From: Pelagibacteraceae bacterium
GTDB lineage: Bacteria > Pseudomonadota > Alphaproteobacteria > Pelagibacterales > Pelagibacteraceae
DNA: 7,618 bases
Assembly: GCA_002704145.1 (NCBI GenBank)
Contig: PAFH01000007.1
Span: 1-7,618 of the forward strand
Direction: 5' to 3'
Below the pieces are notes generated by a model. It searched no databases. It saw only the letters and a list, made by a program, of their open reading frames with translations, and had not been told where the DNA came from. Below are positions 5,710 through 7,618 of this stretch, in pieces (position 1 is the first letter of the stretch; each line of letters starts with the position of its first letter). A program made the position numbers and the translations under genes.

Positions 5710-6450
5710 ATGAAATTAATTATATTTACATTATTATTTTTTAATATCTACACATCATCCTATTCAAATACTATTTTTTATTTAACCAAGATACCAAATC
5801 TAAAAATACATGATTTAACTTCTCAAAATGGAATAAAATATTTAAAAGCTGAAAAATCATTTAAGGTTGGGGTAGTTGAAAATAATGTTCAATGTGATGT
5901 GGCAAGTGATAAAGATATTCGAGAAAAATTTAGTATTATTAAAAAAAATTTTGATAAATACAAAAAAGATTTTTTAAAAAAAATTAATCTTAAATATATT
6001 GTTCTTTGTCAAAATCTTAGAGTCTCGAATATCAAAACAGCTGGAGTACCAAATCATAATGTTCAAACATTAATTGTTGATATAAAATCAGATCAAAGAT
6101 TTTTCGAAAGATCCTTACATCACGAACTTTTTCATATGATTGATGATAGTTATGATAATTTGTTTTCTGATAATAAATGGTCTCAATTTAATAATTCAAA
6201 TTTTAAATACGCTAAATGTTCTACTTGTTCAAATAGATTAGATTTAACGCTCATTAAAAATACAAAAGGATTTTTGACTGAATATTCGATGTCAACTGCT
6301 TCAGAAGACATGGCAGAAATATTTTCTTTTTTAATGACACGTGAAACAAATTTACCAGAAATTCTGCTTAAAGATCTAGTGATAAATAATAAGATTAATT
6401 TTTTAAAGGATGAATTAAAAAAGATAGATAATAACTTCAAATTTGAATAA
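5710..6450 (+). CDS. Secreted HExxH zinc metallopeptidase of unrecognised family
   Basis: This 246-residue protein starts with a signal peptide (MKLIIFTLLFFNIYTSSYS, cleavage probably after residue 19), so it should be periplasmic or exported. HHELFHMID (137-145) supplies the zinc-binding HExxH (His138, Glu139, His142). About 57 residues on, TEYSMSTASEDMAEIF (190-205) resembles the third-ligand helix of gluzincins, where Glu199 or Glu203 would complete the site. A KCSTCS segment (Cys170, Cys173) lies between them and may form a disulfide or bind metal; Cys62 and Cys100 are further candidates. The layout resembles zincin domains with an E-D-x-A-E third motif, such as lethal-factor-like or MtfA-like peptidases, but I cannot assign a family. 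It ends exactly one base before the start of the membrane cyclophilin gene, which suggests coupled translation. Substrate unknown. Confidence 0.75.
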   Translation: MKLIIFTLLFFNIYTSSYSNTIFYLTKIPNLKIHDLTSQNGIKYLKAEKSFKVGVVENNVQCDVASDKDIREKFSIIKKNFDKYKKDFLKKINLKYIVLCQNLRVSNIKTAGVPNHNVQTLIVDIKSDQRFFERSLHHELFHMIDDSYDNLFSDNKWSQFNNSNFKYAKCSTCSNRLDLTLIKNTKGFLTEYSMSTASEDMAEIFSFLMTRETNLPEILLKDLVINNKINFLKDELKKIDNNFKFE

Positions 6451-7098
6451 ATGATTGAAAAAGTAAAACAAACTACATCAGAAAAACTTCTATTATTGCT
6501 TTTTTTTATTTTAGGTTTGATTGCTATTTATATATTTTTAATATTACCACAAAAATGTTTATTCGTTAAAAGTTACAATCCAGAAAAGATCAATTTTAAA
6601 AACCCCAACGATATTGCTGTTTTAAATGTTAATTGTGGAAATATAATTATTAAATTATATCCAAAAATTTCTCCTAATTCAGTTGAAAGATTTAAGAAAT
6701 TAATATCTACAGGAAAATATGATAATATTGCATTTCATAGAGTAATTAAAAATGTTTTAGTTCAATCTGGCGATTTAGAATTTGGAAATAAGAATAACTA
6801 CAATTATCTTTATATTGGCTCTGGTAATTCTGGATTAGGGACCATCAAATCGGAGCTTAATGATCAAATAGAATTTGAAGCAGGAACTTTAGGTATGGCC
6901 AGAACAAATAAATTGAACACTGAGGATAGTCAATTTTTTATTTTACTTCAGGACGCACCTTTATTTAAAGGTGAGTATACTCCTATAGGTAAAGTTATCT
7001 ATGGTTTTGAAATTTTAGAAACTATTACAGATGATCATAGAAGAGAATATGTTCTTCGACCTGATTTTATTAATAGCTTTAAACTACTTATCGATTAA
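6451..7098 (+). CDS. Membrane-anchored cyclophilin-type peptidyl-prolyl isomerase
   Basis: The 215-residue protein has a short N-terminal cytoplasmic tail, one membrane span (about 13-33) and a cyclophilin domain (about 54-215), probably facing the periplasm. It should catalyse cis-trans isomerisation at proline and help fold envelope proteins. FHRVIKNVLVQSGD (95-108) carries the catalytic Arg (Arg97) and Gln105. GTLGMARTN (145-153) and SQFFILLQDAP (160-170) carry the substrate-pocket Met149, Ala150 and Phe163, followed by YTPIGKVIYGFEILETI. Relative to human cyclophilin A, the Phe60 and Met61 positions are Val and Leu, and the Trp121 region is aliphatic, so cyclosporin binding is unlikely; bacterial cyclophilins commonly vary there. 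The start codon follows the peptidase stop without any gap. The 3' end overlaps the convergent permease gene by 11 bp. It is the last gene of the probable gmd operon. Confidence 0.92.
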   Translation: MIEKVKQTTSEKLLLLLFFILGLIAIYIFLILPQKCLFVKSYNPEKINFKNPNDIAVLNVNCGNIIIKLYPKISPNSVERFKKLISTGKYDNIAFHRVIKNVLVQSGDLEFGNKNNYNYLYIGSGNSGLGTIKSELNDQIEFEAGTLGMARTNKLNTEDSQFFILLQDAPLFKGEYTPIGKVIYGFEILETITDDHRREYVLRPDFINSFKLLID

Positions 7099-7618
7099 TT
7101 CCTCTTATTCTTTCAGACCTTCGTCTTAAAAGTTCTGCGGCAACTAAGACCAATGTTGAAAGTAAAATTAAACAGGTAGCAACAGATAATATTGTTGGAC
7201 TTAGCTGTTCTCTCAACCCAGTCCACATTTGAATTGGAATTGTTGTATTATCTAAGCCGGCCAAAAATAACACGATAACCACTTCATCGAATGAAGTTAC
7301 AAAAGCAAATAAAGCCCCAGAGATGACGCCTGGTAAAATTAAAGGTAAAGTTATTTTCATAAAAGTATTTACTGGATTACTTCCAAGACTCGCTGCAGCT
7401 CTTGTAACGCTATGATCAAATCCTGACAAAGTGGCTGTAACTGTAATAACTACAAATGGAGTACCTAATATTATATGAGCTAACACTATTCCTGTGTGAG
7501 TTGCTGCTAAGCCTGCTTTAGCCATAAAAAAGAAAATTGCTACTCCTGAAATAATTAAGGGAACAATCATAGGAGAAATTAAAGTTGCCATGATAATACC
7601 TTTGTATGGCATATATCT
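7088..7618 (-). CDS. potC: PotC-like ABC transporter permease, C-terminal fragment
   Basis: The reading frame is open to the right window edge, so the N-terminus is missing and the visible 176 residues are the C-terminal part. Counting from the Met at 7612, hydrophobic helices lie at about 8-30, 41-62, 88-119 and 139-160. The conserved cytoplasmic EAA loop that docks on the ATPase reads RAAASLGSNPVNTFMKITLP (71-90), with the invariant Gly77. SFDEVVIVLFLAG (107-119) and TIPIQMWTGLREQLSP (124-139) are typical of the PotC/PotI/YdcV permeases of polyamine-type importers. It would pair with a PotB-like permease, a PotA ATPase and a periplasmic PotD-like protein, probably encoded to the right. The substrate (spermidine, putrescine or another amine) is uncertain. 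The end is basic (RRRSERIRGINR) and cytoplasmic. It is convergent with the cyclophilin gene. Confidence 0.88.
   Translation of the reverse strand, partial: RYMPYKGIIMATLISPMIVPLIISGVAIFFFMAKAGLAATHTGIVLAHIILGTPFVVITVTATLSGFDHSVTRAAASLGSNPVNTFMKITLPLILPGVISGALFAFVTSFDEVVIVLFLAGLDNTTIPIQMWTGLREQLSPTILSVATCLILLSTLVLVAAELLRRRSERIRGINR

Noticed and set aside
6183..6440. 85-codon minus-strand ORF
   Set aside because: Antisense shadow of the metallopeptidase gene; the plus frame has the signal peptide and zinc motif.

Overview
The window is strongly A+T-rich (by eye about 70 percent), with very short intergenic gaps and overlapping convergent gene ends. The GAPDH sequence around the catalytic region (TGDQ...LDTLHKDL) is of the type I associate with Alphaproteobacteria. 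Together these suggest a streamlined marine alphaproteobacterium such as SAR11/Pelagibacterales. That placement is inference from composition and family resemblance, not a database match.

Left end (1-428): the first 80 bases hold the N-terminus of an FTR1-type iron permease on the minus strand, running off the window. Upstream of it is a compact, nearly symmetrical divergent promoter region (92-142). It has one perfect and one near-perfect Fur-type operator, each in the spacer or -10 region of its own candidate sigma-70 promoter. The rightward promoter points at an unrecognised stretch (143-212) and a small, lysine-rich, possibly membrane-anchored ORF (213-428).

Middle left (425-3357): a minus-strand hydratase/decarboxylase of the MhpD type, within the fumarylacetoacetate hydrolase superfamily, is divergent from a 64-residue unknown ORF (1251-1445). 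Next come a family 2 glycosyltransferase and class I GAPDH on the minus strand, 23 bp apart and probably co-transcribed with gap first.

Right half (3435-7098): four plus-strand genes in close order form a probable operon: GDP-mannose 4,6-dehydratase (gmd), an ArgE-type M20 deacetylase, a secreted HExxH metallopeptidase of unknown family, and a membrane-anchored cyclophilin with no gap after the peptidase. The divergent gap/gmd spacer carries a (TA)7 tract. The right edge holds the C-terminal part of a PotC-like ABC transporter permease on the minus strand, overlapping the cyclophilin end by 11 bp.

Functional themes are iron uptake under Fur-type control, central carbon metabolism (gap), surface sugar chemistry (gmd, glycosyltransferase), amino-acid or acylated-amine deacylation, envelope protein folding or processing (peptidase plus cyclophilin) and polyamine-type transport. 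No rRNA, tRNA, CRISPR array or insertion sequence is visible. The parts most worth a second look are the divergent Fur promoter with its unexplained rightward transcript, and the peptidase-cyclophilin pair.
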